From Hyphomicrobiales bacterium (lineage in GTDB: Bacteria > Pseudomonadota > Alphaproteobacteria > Rhizobiales > OSC116): a DNA stretch of 7,354 nucleotides. Of the stretch, positions 6,996 through 7,354 are shown in pieces (the stretch's first letter is position 1; each line of letters opens with the position of its first letter). The notes under the pieces were generated by a model. It saw nothing but the letters and a program-made list of their open reading frames with translations. It did no database searches and was not told where the DNA came from. The translations under genes and the position numbers were made by a program. Location of the stretch: positions 1 through 7,354 of the forward strand of contig JABSRY010000112.1 of assembly GCA_013214985.1 (NCBI GenBank), given 5' to 3'.

Positions 6996-7280
6996 ATGCC
7001 GCGCTTAAAGGGTTTTAGTTATCTCGTGAGATCATTGCTTATGCTACGTGGGCTTATTATCGTTTTCCATTGAGTACAGCAGATGTTGAAGATTTGTTGG
7101 TAGAGCGGGGTGTGATTGTTAGCCGAGAAACTATCCGGCTTTGGGTTAATCGTTTTGCAAACTGCATTCGCCGAAATAGACCTCGTCCTAACGACAAGTG
7201 GCACATGGATGAAGTCGTGATTATTATCTGCGGTAAAAAGCATTGGTTGTGGAGCGCAATCGACGCAAATGGTGATGTAT
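6996..7280 (+). pseudogene. IS6-family transposase, degenerate 5' fragment (frameshift, internal deletion, truncated)
   Basis: The frame at 7019-7279 encodes REIIAYATWAYYRF, STADVEDLLVERGVIVSRET, then NRPRPNDKWHMDEV and KKHWLWSAIDANGDV. This is the helix-turn-helix region and start of the DDE domain of an IS6-family transposase, with the first catalytic aspartate in HMDEV. This frame has a stop at 7016-7018. An ATG at 6996 in another frame gives MPRLKGFSY, which fits the family's KGFRFPREI region if one base was lost near 7020-7022. From memory of relatives, about four residues are missing between NRF and ANC (near 7154-7157). The frame ends at TAG 7280-7282, where the family would continue DVLDI and supply the second Asp and the Glu. 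The gene cannot make an active transposase. Confidence 0.8.
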
Positions 7281-7354
7281 AGCCTAACGCCTTTAAAATG
7301 ATTACACTGATATAATGACCTATTCTGTTGATTTTCGCCGCCATATCCTTTTTA
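7280..7354 (+). mobile_element. IS630-family insertion sequence, left end only; continues beyond the right edge
   Basis: The IS6 transposase frame stops abruptly at a TATA sequence (7278-7281), and 35 bases later a frame with an IS630-type transposase start begins. IS630-family elements insert at TA dinucleotides and duplicate them, which fits the junction. The element's first base is either 7280 or 7282 depending on which TA was the target. The region 7282-7314 (GCCTAACGCCTTTAAAATG...) would be the terminal repeat and leader. The right end is not in the window, so the boundary is an inference. Confidence 0.55.
7315..7354 (+). CDS. IS630-family transposase, first 13 residues (partial, runs off right edge)
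   Basis: ATG at 7315 opens a frame reading MTYSVDFRRHILF up to the window edge. IS630-family transposases commonly begin M-x-YS-x-DFR followed by hydrophobic residues, leading into a helix-turn-helix. No clear ribosome binding site is visible just upstream. Only 13 residues can be read, so the call rests on this N-terminal pattern and on the TA junction at about 7280. Confidence 0.55.
   Translation, partial: MTYSVDFRRHILF

Noticed and set aside
6929..7018. In-frame ATG at 6929 giving a short peptide ending YAALKGF before the stop at 7016
   Set aside because: It also encodes KGF, but the frame from ATG 6996 (MPRLKGFSY) aligns with the family through SREII with one lost base, without needing an in-frame nonsense codon. 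Either way the gene is broken.
7019..7344. Overlapping minus-strand open frames at 7019-7243 and 7057-7344
   Set aside because: They are antisense to a recognisable transposase fragment, have no family features and would cross the IS6/IS630 junction; they are shadows.

Overview
The window is an AT-rich piece of bacterial DNA, most likely from a proteobacterium. The clues are the Gram-negative style of the binding-protein-dependent ABC operon (a periplasmic binding protein with a cleavable Sec signal and no lipobox cysteine) and insertion-sequence remnants of IS903-like, IS6-like and IS630-like types that are common in alpha- and gammaproteobacteria. Genus and class cannot be fixed from the sequence alone. 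No chromosomal housekeeping marker or RNA gene is present.

Layout, left to right: 1-195 is the end of an IS5-family (IS903-group) element whose transposase runs leftward out of the window. 196-280 is a short spacer with a perfect 13-bp inverted repeat and a cluster of small palindromes. 281-6808 is one five-gene operon on the minus strand. 6809-6995 holds its leader, a candidate promoter and two candidate operator palindromes. 6996-7280 is a wrecked IS6-family transposase gene on the plus strand. From about 7280 to the right edge is the start of an IS630-family element.

The operon, read in its own direction (right to left), encodes a family 5 extracytoplasmic solute-binding protein, two DppB/DppC-type permeases, a double ATPase equivalent to DppD fused to DppF, and finally a cytoplasmic M20 zinc metallopeptidase with all expected catalytic residues. 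Gene gaps are 72, 1, 28 and 31 bases, all on one strand. The simplest reading is an import-and-cleave system. The binding protein captures a peptide or peptide-like amide in the periplasm, the permease/ATPase complex imports it, and the M20 enzyme hydrolyses it inside the cell. The exact substrate cannot be read from the sequence.

All five operon genes look intact. The flanks are in flux: one IS ends exactly at the base of the putative operon terminator, and on the other side one IS has apparently broken another. I see no clearly new biological system here. The points most worth checking are the paired operator-like palindromes upstream of the operon, the palindrome cluster that overlaps the peptidase stop codon, and the nested IS remnants.
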